In this document: positions 6,476 to 13,514 of the stretch, piece by piece
Layout of the letters: each line of letters starts with the position of its first letter
Position numbering within the stretch: position 1 is the stretch's first letter
DNA from: Desulfoprunum sp.
Lineage (GTDB): Bacteria; Desulfobacterota; Desulfobulbia; Desulfobulbales; Desulfocapsaceae
NCBI GenBank assembly: GCA_030696435.1
Contig: JAUYSF010000221.1
Span: 1-13,514 of the forward strand
Length of the DNA stretch: 13,514 nucleotides
Direction of reading: 5' to 3'
Notes under the pieces: generated by a model
The model's database searches: none
What the model saw: the letters and a program-made list of their open reading frames with translations, nothing else
What the model was told of the DNA's origin: nothing
Position numbers and translations under genes: made by a program

Positions 6476-9400
6476 AAATCCTGCAGATACGGCTAAAGAA
6501 TCTCAATTCGCTGGTCGGCGAGTGGGAGATAGATCTTACCCACCCGGCCTACGAGACCGGGGGGATCTTTGCCATCACCGGCCCGACCGGGGCGGGCAAG
6601 ACGACGATCCTCGACGCCGTCTGCCTGGCCCTCTACGGCAGGACCCCGCGGCTGGCCAGGGTGAGCAAGGGTGCCAATGACATCATGTCGCGGCAGACCG
6701 GTGAGTGTTATGCCGAGGTCACCTTTGCTACCCAGAGCGGACGATATTGCAGCCACTGGAGCCAACGTCGGGCCCGCCGGAAGGCCGATGGCGAACTGCA
6801 GGCCCCGAAACACGAAATTTCCAACCTCGATACCGGCCTGGTCGTCGAGACGAAACTGCGGGGGGTGGCCGAGCAGATTGAGCTGGTCACCGGCATGGAT
6901 TTTGATCGTTTTACCCGCTCCATGCTCCTTGCCCAGGGCGGTTTCGCCGCCTTTCTCCAGGCCGCGGCCGACGAGCGCGCCCCCATCCTTGAGCAGATCA
7001 CCGGTACCGGAATCTACAGCCAAATCTCTATGAAGGTCCATGAACGGCGTTCGGAGGAGCGCAGGAGGCTTGATGTCCTGCAGGCCGAATTGGCCGGTCT
7101 GCAACTTCTGGGCGAAGAAGATATGCGGCTGCTGCAGGTTGAACTGGAACAAAAGGGCCTCCGGGAAACCGACCTGAATGAGGCACTCACCGGGGCATTT
7201 CAGGCCATTGCCTGGCTTGAGGCTATTTTGGGCCTGGAAAAAGAGTTGAGCGCCCTGGCGGGGCTGAAAGAGGATCTGGCCGGGCGGCGGCAGGCCTTCC
7301 AGCCACAACGCCTGCAGCTCGAACGGGCACTGCAGGCCCTGGAGTTGGCCGGGGAATATGCTGCTCTGGTGTCTCTGCGTGGGGCCCAGGAAAGCGATCA
7401 AAAAAATCACAGTGAATGTCTGCAGGCCCTGCCCGGACGGCAGGCCGAGATCATCAAGGCGGAAGAGGGCCTGCAGGTGGCCGATGCAGGCCTGACCCGG
7501 AAGAGGGTGGAGCAAAAGGAAACCCTGTCGCTCATTCGTCTGGTGCGGGAGCTGGACCTCAAACTTGCGGAAAAGCTCCTGCCGATCCGAGCCGCCACGG
7601 AGTCCCTTGCCGTTGTGGCGAAAAATCTCGATACCCTGCGGACAAAGACTGAAGCAGATCGGCGGACTTTGGCTGAACAAAGGCAAGCCTTCAACACGGT
7701 GCAGCAGTTTCTCGACGAGAACCGGGTGGATGAACGGCTTGGCGAACAGCTCGGAGCGGTCTGCGCGCGCTTCGATGCCCTGCGAATCTTGGAGGAGAAG
7801 AAGAGGCTCAAAACGGTGGAACTCGGTCTTGGCCAGGGGCAGAAGGATGCGAGTCAGCGCCTGTGGCAGGAAACGGTTGGTCGGCAGGAGATGCTACAGC
7901 AGGAATACGCCCTGGCCCAGACAGCCTGGCAAAAACAGCAGATCGAGCTGCAGGAAATCCTGGCCGGTCGGGAGATCGCAGACTGGCGGGACCGCCTCTC
8001 GGCCCTGAAAGAGCGAAAGACTCTGCTGCAACGACTCGCTGAAGCAGGGCAGGCCCTGACCGAGGCCCGGCGCGTGCTCGGCGAACTCTTGCGCAAACAT
8101 GAACAGCTTACGGCCGAAAAGACCTCCCTTGCCAGCCGGACTTTGGAGCAGGCAATCCGGCAGGCTGCCCTGGAACGGGAGATGGGCTTGCTTGAAACCC
8201 AGCTCACCCTGCTCAAGAGAATAGATGATCTCAAAGAATCCCGGCAGCAGCTCCGGGATGGTGAACAGTGCCCGCTCTGTGGCGCTAAGGAACATCCTTT
8301 TGCCCTGGGCAATATCCCTGTTCCGGACGAGACCACGGCGGCCTTGCAGCGGGTGCGGGCCGATCTGAAAGAGGCCGGTGAGGCCCTTTCCCGGCTGAAG
8401 GTCATGGCAGCCCGGAGCGGCAAAGACCTGGAGCACGTCGAGGTCCGGCAGAAGGATTGCGCGGAGACCATTGGTCGGGCAGAGGAGATTGTCGCCCAGG
8501 GCTTTATCGCGTTGGAGCTCGATGCTGCCGGTCGGGATCCCGGTAAACTTTTTCTGGACCTCCAACAGGAAAACGACCTCAGGCTGGCCGAGACCGAGGA
8601 ACGGGTGCAGGTGGCCCAGCAGGGCGAAAAAGGCTTGGCCGTTCTGCGTGACGCTGCGGAAAAATCTCGGGAGGCCACGATCCGCGCGGAACGGGAGGGC
8701 CAGGCCGCGGCCCACGCCAAGGAGACCGCCGAGCAGGCCCTTGGCAGTCTGGAAAAGGATCTGGAAATGCTGGCCGCCGAGCATATCGGGCTCAGTCAGG
8801 AGGTCCTGCAGGAGGTCCTGGCCTATGGGGTGCAAAGTCCGGCGCTTGAGGACCTTGATCAGCTACAGGGGGAACTTATAGCCCGCCGCGAGCGTTGGCA
8901 GGTTTATGAGGGGCGGAAGAATGAGCTGGAAAAAGTCATCGCCGGTCTTGAGGTCGGCATTGAACACGCCACCGAGCAAATCGGCATTTCCGAGGCGGAA
9001 CTCGGGGCTCGGCGGCAGGCGCTCGCCACACTCGTTGCCGAGCGGGATCTGCTGACCCGAGAGCGGTTTGAGCTCTTTGCCGACAAGAACACCGATACGG
9101 AAGAGAATCTGTTGCTTGCGGCCGTCGATGCGGCCGGGAAAAAACGGGAAGAGGCAGATCGGTTGCGCAATGCGGCAATCCAAGAGCTGGAAAAACTTAA
9201 AAGCAGACTGGAGACCATGGCAAAGGCTATGGTCGAACGGGATCGACAGCTGCACAACCTCGATGAGGATTTTGCCCACCGCCTGAAACAGAGCGGTTTC
9301 GGTGATGAGCAGGGCTATCAAGCCGCCTGCCTGCCGGAGAATGAGCGAATCACCTTGTTGCAGGAGCGCGAGCGTCTGGACACCGAGGGGACGGAAACTG

Positions 9401-10152
9401 AGGCCCGCTGGCGGGACAAGACCCTGCAGTTGACAGCCGAGCGCCGGAAGCAGGTGACCGATCGGCCGCATACCCAGCTGTTGCAGGAACGTGAGGAGCA
9501 CCTCCTTGGCCTCAAAGAGCTGCAGCAGGAAATCGGTGGCATCCGCCGCAGGCTGCAGGATGACGATATGCTGCGGCAAAAACAGCAGGAGAAGATCGGG
9601 GCGGTAGAGCGGCAAAATCGTGAATTCAGGCGATGGGATATGCTCCATGCCCTGATCGGTTCGGCAGACGGCAAGAAGTATCGCAACTTTGCCCAGGGGC
9701 TGACCTTTGAGGTCATGATCGGCCATGCCAACCGCCAGCTCCGCAAGATGACCGACCGCTATCTGCTGATCAGAGATGAGATGCAACCCCTTGATCTCAA
9801 TGTGGTTGACAGCTATCAGGCCGGGGAAATTCGCTCGACCAGGAACCTGTCGGGCGGCGAGAGCTTTCTTGTCAGCCTGTCGCTGGCCCTTGGGCTATCG
9901 CAGATGGCCAGCCGCAATGTCCGGCTGGATTCACTCTTTCTCGATGAGGGCTTCGGTACCCTCGACGAAGAGGCGCTCGACACCGCCCTGCAGACCCTGG
10001 CCGGGCTGCAGCAGGACGGCAAGCTGATCGGGGTGATTTCGCACGTGCCGGCCCTGCAAGAGAGGATCAGCGCCCGGATTCAGGTAAGCAGCCGGACCGG
10101 TGGCCGCAGTGTTATCGAAGGACCGGGTTGCCGGAGAAAGGGGGAGAGATGA
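6472..10152 (+). CDS. sbcC: Exonuclease subunit SbcC (Rad50-type SMC ATPase)
   Basis: SbcC is the ATPase that gates the SbcD nuclease and tethers DNA through its coiled-coil arms. Walker A GPTGAGKT is at 37-44 and the Q-loop Gln155 is in LLAQGGFAAFLQA. Coiled coil fills about 180-590 and 620-1080. The zinc hook CPLCG has Cys600 and Cys603, almost at the centre. The ABC signature LSGGE is at 1126-1130, Walker B LFLDEGFGTLDEE begins at about 1155 with Asp1158 and Glu1159, and the H-loop His1191 is in ISHVPALQER. Every ATPase motif is intact. At 1226 residues it is longer than E. coli SbcC (1048), the difference lying in the coiled coils. The gene follows sbcD by a 4-base overlap, and its stop overlaps the next ATG in the same way, so a third gene was once coupled to it. 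Confidence 0.96.
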   Translation: MKILQIRLKNLNSLVGEWEIDLTHPAYETGGIFAITGPTGAGKTTILDAVCLALYGRTPRLARVSKGANDIMSRQTGECYAEVTFATQSGRYCSHWSQRRARRKADGELQAPKHEISNLDTGLVVETKLRGVAEQIELVTGMDFDRFTRSMLLAQGGFAAFLQAAADERAPILEQITGTGIYSQISMKVHERRSEERRRLDVLQAELAGLQLLGEEDMRLLQVELEQKGLRETDLNEALTGAFQAIAWLEAILGLEKELSALAGLKEDLAGRRQAFQPQRLQLERALQALELAGEYAALVSLRGAQESDQKNHSECLQALPGRQAEIIKAEEGLQVADAGLTRKRVEQKETLSLIRLVRELDLKLAEKLLPIRAATESLAVVAKNLDTLRTKTEADRRTLAEQRQAFNTVQQFLDENRVDERLGEQLGAVCARFDALRILEEKKRLKTVELGLGQGQKDASQRLWQETVGRQEMLQQEYALAQTAWQKQQIELQEILAGREIADWRDRLSALKERKTLLQRLAEAGQALTEARRVLGELLRKHEQLTAEKTSLASRTLEQAIRQAALEREMGLLETQLTLLKRIDDLKESRQQLRDGEQCPLCGAKEHPFALGNIPVPDETTAALQRVRADLKEAGEALSRLKVMAARSGKDLEHVEVRQKDCAETIGRAEEIVAQGFIALELDAAGRDPGKLFLDLQQENDLRLAETEERVQVAQQGEKGLAVLRDAAEKSREATIRAEREGQAAAHAKETAEQALGSLEKDLEMLAAEHIGLSQEVLQEVLAYGVQSPALEDLDQLQGELIARRERWQVYEGRKNELEKVIAGLEVGIEHATEQIGISEAELGARRQALATLVAERDLLTRERFELFADKNTDTEENLLLAAVDAAGKKREEADRLRNAAIQELEKLKSRLETMAKAMVERDRQLHNLDEDFAHRLKQSGFGDEQGYQAACLPENERITLLQERERLDTEGTETEARWRDKTLQLTAERRKQVTDRPHTQLLQEREEHLLGLKELQQEIGGIRRRLQDDDMLRQKQQEKIGAVERQNREFRRWDMLHALIGSADGKKYRNFAQGLTFEVMIGHANRQLRKMTDRYLLIRDEMQPLDLNVVDSYQAGEIRSTRNLSGGESFLVSLSLALGLSQMASRNVRLDSLFLDEGFGTLDEEALDTALQTLAGLQQDGKLIGVISHVPALQERISARIQVSSRTGGRSVIEGPGCRRKGER

Positions 10153-10226
10153 TTCAAAGACTCGATCATATCAATATTGTTGTCAGCAATCTCGAACTGG
10201 CCGAGTATCCGCAGGCGGGGCGATAG
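10149..10226 (+). pseudogene. Truncated N-terminus of a VOC/glyoxalase-family protein
   Basis: An ATG overlapping the sbcC stop (ATGA) follows a strong ribosome binding site (AAGGGGG, about 10138-10144). It opens a 25-codon frame that begins MIQRLDHINIVVSNLELA. This is the typical first beta strand and helix of VOC (glyoxalase/bleomycin resistance/dioxygenase) proteins, including the metal-ligand His in LDHINIVV. The resemblance stops at about residue 19, and a TAG follows at 10224-10226. Full VOC domains are about 120 residues, so this looks like a deletion remnant. The rest of the gene is not found nearby. It is too short for domain statistics, but the opening motif is distinctive. Confidence 0.6.
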
Positions 10227-10232
10227 ACGAAA

Positions 10233-11108
10233 TTGCAACGGCTCAAGGCTGAGATAAGGACCAAACCTTTAGAACAGGTGCGGATCTGGCAGCCGCCGGA
10301 TCTGCCGGGGCTGCAGCTCATGCAGGCCACCTATGTGACCCAGACCTTTCCCCGCCACAGCCATGACGGCTTTGGCGTCGGGGTCATTGAACGGGGCGCC
10401 CTGGGCTTTTTCTACCGGGGGGAGAACGTGGTTGCTCCGGCAGGCCGGATCAATCTGGTCAATCCCGATGAGGTGCATACCGGCCAGTCGGCGACCGAGG
10501 ACGGTTGGAGCTATCGGATGTTCTATTTCGGGGCAGATCTGTTGCAGCGGGCGGCGGCGGAGATGGCTGATCGACCTGTGGATCTGCCCTTTTTCACCTC
10601 CGGGGTTATCAACGATAGCCCTCTCGCCGGCTTGATCTACCAGGTTCATCTGCGCCTTGCAGATCAGGCGACCCCCCTTTTGGAGAAGGAATCCCACCTT
10701 CTCTCTATGCTGATCCAGCTCATCGCCAGACACACCGACACCCCGCCTACGCTTAAGCCGATAGGTCGTGAGCATAACGGAGTCCGGCGGGCCATTGATT
10801 ATCTTAATGCCAATTTCGACGAGGATATCTCCATCGGCCAGCTGGCCGGTGTCGCCTGCCTGAGCCCCTACCATTTCATCCGGGTCTTCTCCCAACATAC
10901 CGGCCTGCCACCCCATGCCTGGCTTATGCAGCTGCGGGCGAGAAAAGCCCGGGAGCTGCTGCTGCGGGGCATCTCGATTGCCGATGCCGCCTGTATGACC
11001 GGATTCACCGATCAGAGCCATCTCAACCGGATCTTCAAACGCCTTATGGGCTATACCCCTGGTCAATTCAGCAATTCCGTACAAGACGCCGCCGGCCTAT
11101 CTCGGTAA
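10233..11108 (+). CDS. AraC-family transcriptional regulator with N-terminal cupin
   Basis: This 291-residue regulator has an AraC-type ligand-binding cupin at about 30-120 (FPRHSHDGFGVGVIERG at 39-55, NLVNPDEVHTG at 74-84). Two helix-turn-helix units follow: the first at about 198-221 (ISIGQLAGVACLSPYHFIRVF), the second at about 248-271 with the family signature TGFTDQSHLNRIFKR. It resembles regulators of small-molecule transport or metabolism genes, but the ligand is unknown. The start is uncertain. The frame has no ATG near the expected N-terminus; a TTG at 10233 lies six bases after the VOC-stub stop and in the same frame, and a GTG at 10278 is the alternative. Neither has a good ribosome binding site, so translation may depend on reinitiation from the stub. 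Its target could be the methyltransferase gene downstream or its own promoter. Confidence 0.88.
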   Translation: MQRLKAEIRTKPLEQVRIWQPPDLPGLQLMQATYVTQTFPRHSHDGFGVGVIERGALGFFYRGENVVAPAGRINLVNPDEVHTGQSATEDGWSYRMFYFGADLLQRAAAEMADRPVDLPFFTSGVINDSPLAGLIYQVHLRLADQATPLLEKESHLLSMLIQLIARHTDTPPTLKPIGREHNGVRRAIDYLNANFDEDISIGQLAGVACLSPYHFIRVFSQHTGLPPHAWLMQLRARKARELLLRGISIADAACMTGFTDQSHLNRIFKRLMGYTPGQFSNSVQDAAGLSR

Positions 11109-11140
11109 AGTTGCTCTATCGTTACAGTTCAAGAGCAATT
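11109..11140 (+). terminator. Inverted repeat between the AraC and methyltransferase genes
   Basis: TTGCTCT (11111-11117) pairs perfectly with AGAGCAA (11132-11138) over a 14-base loop. A G-U and an A-U pair extend the stem to nine (11109-11140). CTTTA follows, a poor T-tract. It starts one base after the AraC stop. It may be a weak terminator or attenuator, or an operator for the AraC-type regulator. Confidence 0.4.
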
Positions 11141-11159
11141 CTTTATGGAGATCACGACA

Positions 11160-11978
11160 ATGAAAAATTACGTACACGGATACAGCACTATAGAGGCGGA
11201 CAGGCTGCAGGATCAGGCGGAAACCCTGGCCCGGCTGCTGCATGCGGATGTCCGCTACCCGGTGGGGGCGACGGTTCTTGAGGCAGGCTGCGGCACCGGT
11301 TGCCAGACGGTGATTCTGGCCGGCCACAACCCTGAGAGCCACTTCGTCTCGCTCGATGTTTCCCCCAGCTCTCTTCTCAAGGCCGAAGAGGCCGTGCGGT
11401 CGGCAGGACTGACGAATGTCCGGTTTGAACAGGCCGATATCTTCAATCTGCCAGTGGATGATGAAACCTTTGCCGATGCAACCTTTGACCATATCTTTGT
11501 CTGTTTTGTCCTCGAACACCTCTCTGATCCACTCGGTGCCCTGCAATGTCTCAAAAGGGTCTTGAAGAAGGGCGGCACGATCACCGTCATCGAGGGAGAC
11601 CACGGCTCCTTTTACTGCCATCCCGAGAGCCCGGAGGCCAGGCGCACCGTCGACTGTCTGGTGAGCCTGCAGGCCATGCTCGGCGGCGATTCCCTCATCG
11701 GTCGCAAGCTCTATCCTCTTCTGCACGAAGCCGGTTTCTACCGGCCGGTCGTGTCGCCGCAGATGGTCTATGTCGATGGCAGCAGGCCGGAGCTGATTGA
11801 GGGATTTTCTCGCAACACCTTTATCGCCATGGTCCGTGGTGTGCGGCAACAGGCGATCTCCGCAGGGCTTATCGACGAGGCCACCTGGGAGAGGGGCATC
11901 CGTGCCCTTGAGGCTGCAACAGGGCCAGGTGGTACCTTCTGCTACACCTTTTTCAAGGCTGTGGCCATACGTGCCTGA
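11160..11978 (+). CDS. Class I SAM-dependent methyltransferase
   Basis: The ATG at 11160 is preferred: GGAG (11147-11150) precedes it by nine bases, and family members typically open with MKNYVHGYS-like sequence. The ATG at 11145 would add five residues and has no ribosome binding site. The 272-residue product has motif I LEAGCGTG at 40-47, the acidic SAM-ribose residue Asp66 in SLDVS, motif II QADIFNLP at 91-98 and VCFVLEHL at 114-121. The C-terminal half (EGDHGSFYCHPES, GGDSLIGRKLYPLL, MVYVDGSRPELIEGF, TFCYTFFKA) is characteristic of a conserved bacterial and archaeal methyltransferase group, as I remember it. The acceptor is not known to me and cannot be read from the sequence. Residues 101-110 (DETFA then DATFD) are an imperfect tandem duplication. 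The gene follows the AraC regulator by 51 bases. Confidence 0.88.
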   Translation: MKNYVHGYSTIEADRLQDQAETLARLLHADVRYPVGATVLEAGCGTGCQTVILAGHNPESHFVSLDVSPSSLLKAEEAVRSAGLTNVRFEQADIFNLPVDDETFADATFDHIFVCFVLEHLSDPLGALQCLKRVLKKGGTITVIEGDHGSFYCHPESPEARRTVDCLVSLQAMLGGDSLIGRKLYPLLHEAGFYRPVVSPQMVYVDGSRPELIEGFSRNTFIAMVRGVRQQAISAGLIDEATWERGIRALEAATGPGGTFCYTFFKAVAIRA

Positions 11979-12112
11979 GGGCAGGGCAGAGAGTCGGAGA
12001 AGGCAAGGCAGGGAAGAAAAACCTTGCGTTGTGTACGGATTTTGTGGCGTAATAATGGGAGGAAACTCTGCCGCAACAGGGCAGATTCAGTTATGCCAAG
12101 GAGGATGGGAAG

Positions 12113-13336
12113 ATGTCTGAAAAGACCAGGGAAAAATCGCAGCGCAAACGAGAGACCGTTGATTGGCAGAAGAAATATCAGCATCTGGAGGAGAATATCC
12201 CTGGCATGGTCTTCTCTTTCGTGCTGCATGCCGACAATCGGTACAGTTTCACCTCTGTCAGTAAGGCCTCGCTTGAACTCCTCGGCATAGCCCCCGAGGC
12301 CATGATAGACGATGCCTCTTTATTCCTGCGCCTTATCCACCCCGCCGACAAAGAGCGGTACCTTCATTCGGTGGCTCATCACTCCGTGACCTTCAGGCCA
12401 TGGCGTGAGGATCTGCGTCTGGTTGTCAATGGTGAGGTCCGCTGGTATGACTGTATGGCCCGACCGGAGGCTGTGGCGGATGGCGGTGTCTGTTGGCATG
12501 GTATCCTTTTTGATATTACAGCCAGGAAGGAAGCGGAGAAAAACCAGATCAGGACAAACAGTCTTCTGGATGGAATATTCAGTCAGAATCCTTATCCTCT
12601 TTGGATTTCCGACAGATATGGCGGCCTGGTCCGCATGAATCAGGCCTGTCGACCTATCTTGGAGAAATTCGAAGATCCATCGGCCGGCAGGTATAATGTT
12701 CTTCTGGATAGAGATATCAGGGAGCAGGGTTTTCTCTCCCTTGTCCGTGCCGTCTATGACGAGGGGCATACGGCCCAGTTCCTCCTTGAACATCGGGAAC
12801 CGGCTCTCCTGTCTTCACCTCCTGTAGGGCTGCCGTCGTGTGTGTTCGAGGTGACGGTCGCCCCGGTAAAGGATGAGCAGGGCATGGTGGCCAATGCTAT
12901 CATCATGTACAACGATATCACTGAACGCATGCGGGCCGAGGCCGGTCTACGCCTAACCCAGTTTTGTATCGATCAGGCCGCCTTAAGCATCATGAGGATT
13001 GAGGAGCCCGACGGTCGGGTGGTGAGCGCCAACCAGTATGCCTGCAAAAGTCTGGGTTACGGGATAGAAGAGCTCTGTTCAATGACGGTTTTTGATTTCG
13101 ATCCGACCTTTACCAGGGAAAGCTGGCTGGAACATCGGCACACTCTCCGGGAAAAAAACGGCGGAACAATTGAGACCGTGCACAGGCGAAAGGACGGGAC
13201 GGTCTTTCCGGTTGAGGTCTCGATCAATTTTCTGGAATATGAGGGCAAGACGTATTCCTATTCTTTTTCCCTTGATATCTCGGAGAGGAAAAAGGCGGAG
13301 GCGGTAGAGCGGGGGACGACAGGAAACCCTCGGTGA
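12113..13336 (+). CDS. PAS-domain sensor protein without an output domain
   Basis: The 407-residue protein starts at an ATG eight bases after a strong AAGGAGG (12098-12104). It consists of three PAS units: about 24-140 (ending HGILFDITARKEAE), about 149-275 (ending IIMYNDITERMRAE) and about 280-396 (with HRRKDGTVFPVEVS and ending FSLDISERKKAE). There is no signal peptide, membrane segment, histidine kinase, GGDEF, EAL or HTH domain. Proteins with these PAS repeats usually continue into a kinase or diguanylate cyclase domain. Here the chain stops eleven residues after the last PAS linker, with the stop codon inside a terminator hairpin. It may be a truncated sensor or a genuine stand-alone PAS adaptor. 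The upstream gap (11979-12112) holds only short hairpins, such as TCTGCC (12067-12072) with GGCAGA (12080-12085). Confidence 0.85.
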   Translation: MSEKTREKSQRKRETVDWQKKYQHLEENIPGMVFSFVLHADNRYSFTSVSKASLELLGIAPEAMIDDASLFLRLIHPADKERYLHSVAHHSVTFRPWREDLRLVVNGEVRWYDCMARPEAVADGGVCWHGILFDITARKEAEKNQIRTNSLLDGIFSQNPYPLWISDRYGGLVRMNQACRPILEKFEDPSAGRYNVLLDRDIREQGFLSLVRAVYDEGHTAQFLLEHREPALLSSPPVGLPSCVFEVTVAPVKDEQGMVANAIIMYNDITERMRAEAGLRLTQFCIDQAALSIMRIEEPDGRVVSANQYACKSLGYGIEELCSMTVFDFDPTFTRESWLEHRHTLREKNGGTIETVHRRKDGTVFPVEVSINFLEYEGKTYSYSFSLDISERKKAEAVERGTTGNPR

Positions 13337-13352
13337 GTCTCCTGTCATTTTT
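13318..13352 (+). terminator. Rho-independent terminator of the PAS gene
   Basis: GACAGGA (13318-13324) and TCCTGTC (13340-13346) form a perfect 7-bp stem over a 15-base loop, followed by ATTTTT (13347-13352). The PAS stop codon (13334-13336) lies in the loop. The next gene is convergent and ends at 13366. Confidence 0.65.
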
Positions 13353-13365
13353 GAGCTCGACGGTC

Positions 13366-13514
13366 TCAGCCGCCGTAGACTAGTTCTCCCCCTGAAAAGC
13401 CAAGGCCACCGGCACAGGCTAGGCAGAGGAGATAGACGATGAAGAGGGTCTTCGGCTCGGCCCCCTTTTGCTTGAGCACCACAGAGAGGGCGAGGAGCAG
13501 GGTCAGGATAACGG
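13366..13514 (-). CDS. C-terminal fragment of a small membrane protein (DUF2231-like)
   Basis: Reading leftward from the window edge, a frame of 48 codons ends in TGA at 13368-13366. It encodes a hydrophobic segment (VILTLLLALSVVL), a short polar turn (KQKGAEPK), a second hydrophobic segment (TLFIVYLLCLACAGGLGF) and the ending SGGELVYGG. Two closely spaced membrane helices and a terminal GGELVYG-type motif resemble predicted membrane proteins of the DUF2231 kind. The start and most of the protein lie outside the window, so the family call is tentative. The gene is convergent with the PAS gene, 29 bases apart. Confidence 0.6.
   Translation of the reverse strand, partial: VILTLLLALSVVLKQKGAEPKTLFIVYLLCLACAGGLGFSGGELVYGG

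Noticed and set aside
6493..7686. 397-codon open frame on the minus strand opposite sbcC
   Set aside because: It is the antisense shadow of a GC-rich, fully motif-supported sbcC; it has no recognisable domain and is rich in Leu, Gln, Gly and Pro as expected from the codon bias.
8863..9786. 307-codon open frame on the minus strand opposite the 3' half of sbcC
   Set aside because: Same reason: a shadow of the coiled-coil coding sequence with no family resemblance.
1..13514. CRISPR array, tRNA, rRNA, transposase, toxin-antitoxin or defence cluster
   Set aside because: No regularly spaced repeats, no cloverleaf or rRNA sequence and no matching protein families were seen; the DUF4143 ATPase and SbcCD alone do not make a defence system.

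Overview
The window reads as a chromosomal segment of a moderately GC-rich Gram-negative bacterium. The dense codon usage, the AraC and methyltransferase family types and the DUF4143 ATPase would suit a Desulfobacterota/Desulfobulbales-like organism. That placement is an impression from protein style only and was not tested. No plasmid, phage or transposase gene, CRISPR array, tRNA or rRNA was seen. All genes lie on the + strand except one fragment at the right edge.

Layout: (1) 2-739, a 5'-truncated NADH pyrophosphatase (nudC). (2) 855-2009, an AAA/DUF4143 ATPase whose promoter sits in a palindrome so close to the ATG that the mRNA may be leaderless. (3) 2009-2133, a short element with 19-bp terminal inverted repeats that overlaps the ATPase stop codon. 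(4) 2288-4407, a creB-creC two-component pair with a 4-bp overlap. (5) 4408-5158, a more AT-rich stretch holding an exact match to the E. coli CreB box, a small unknown ORF with a strong ribosome binding site, several hairpins and a terminator-like structure just before sbcD. (6) 5159-10152, sbcD-sbcC, overlapping by ATGA. (7) 10149-10226, a stub of a VOC/glyoxalase gene that overlaps sbcC by ATGA. (8) 10233-11108, an AraC-type regulator. (9) 11160-11978, a class I SAM methyltransferase. (10) 12113-13336, a PAS-only sensor protein ending in its own terminator. (11) 13366-13514 on the minus strand, the C-terminal end of a small membrane protein.

How the genes may work together: CreC should phosphorylate CreB. 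The best visible CreB target is directly downstream of creC, in front of the small ORF, where E. coli would carry creD. SbcD and SbcC form the Mre11-Rad50-type nuclease complex that cleaves hairpins and processes DNA ends. The AraC regulator, methyltransferase and PAS protein are consecutive, but hairpins between them argue against one simple operon. I see no clear new multi-gene system. The most useful leads are the CreB box with its small ORF, the hairpin-rich leader of sbcDC, the VOC gene remnant and the inverted-repeat element.
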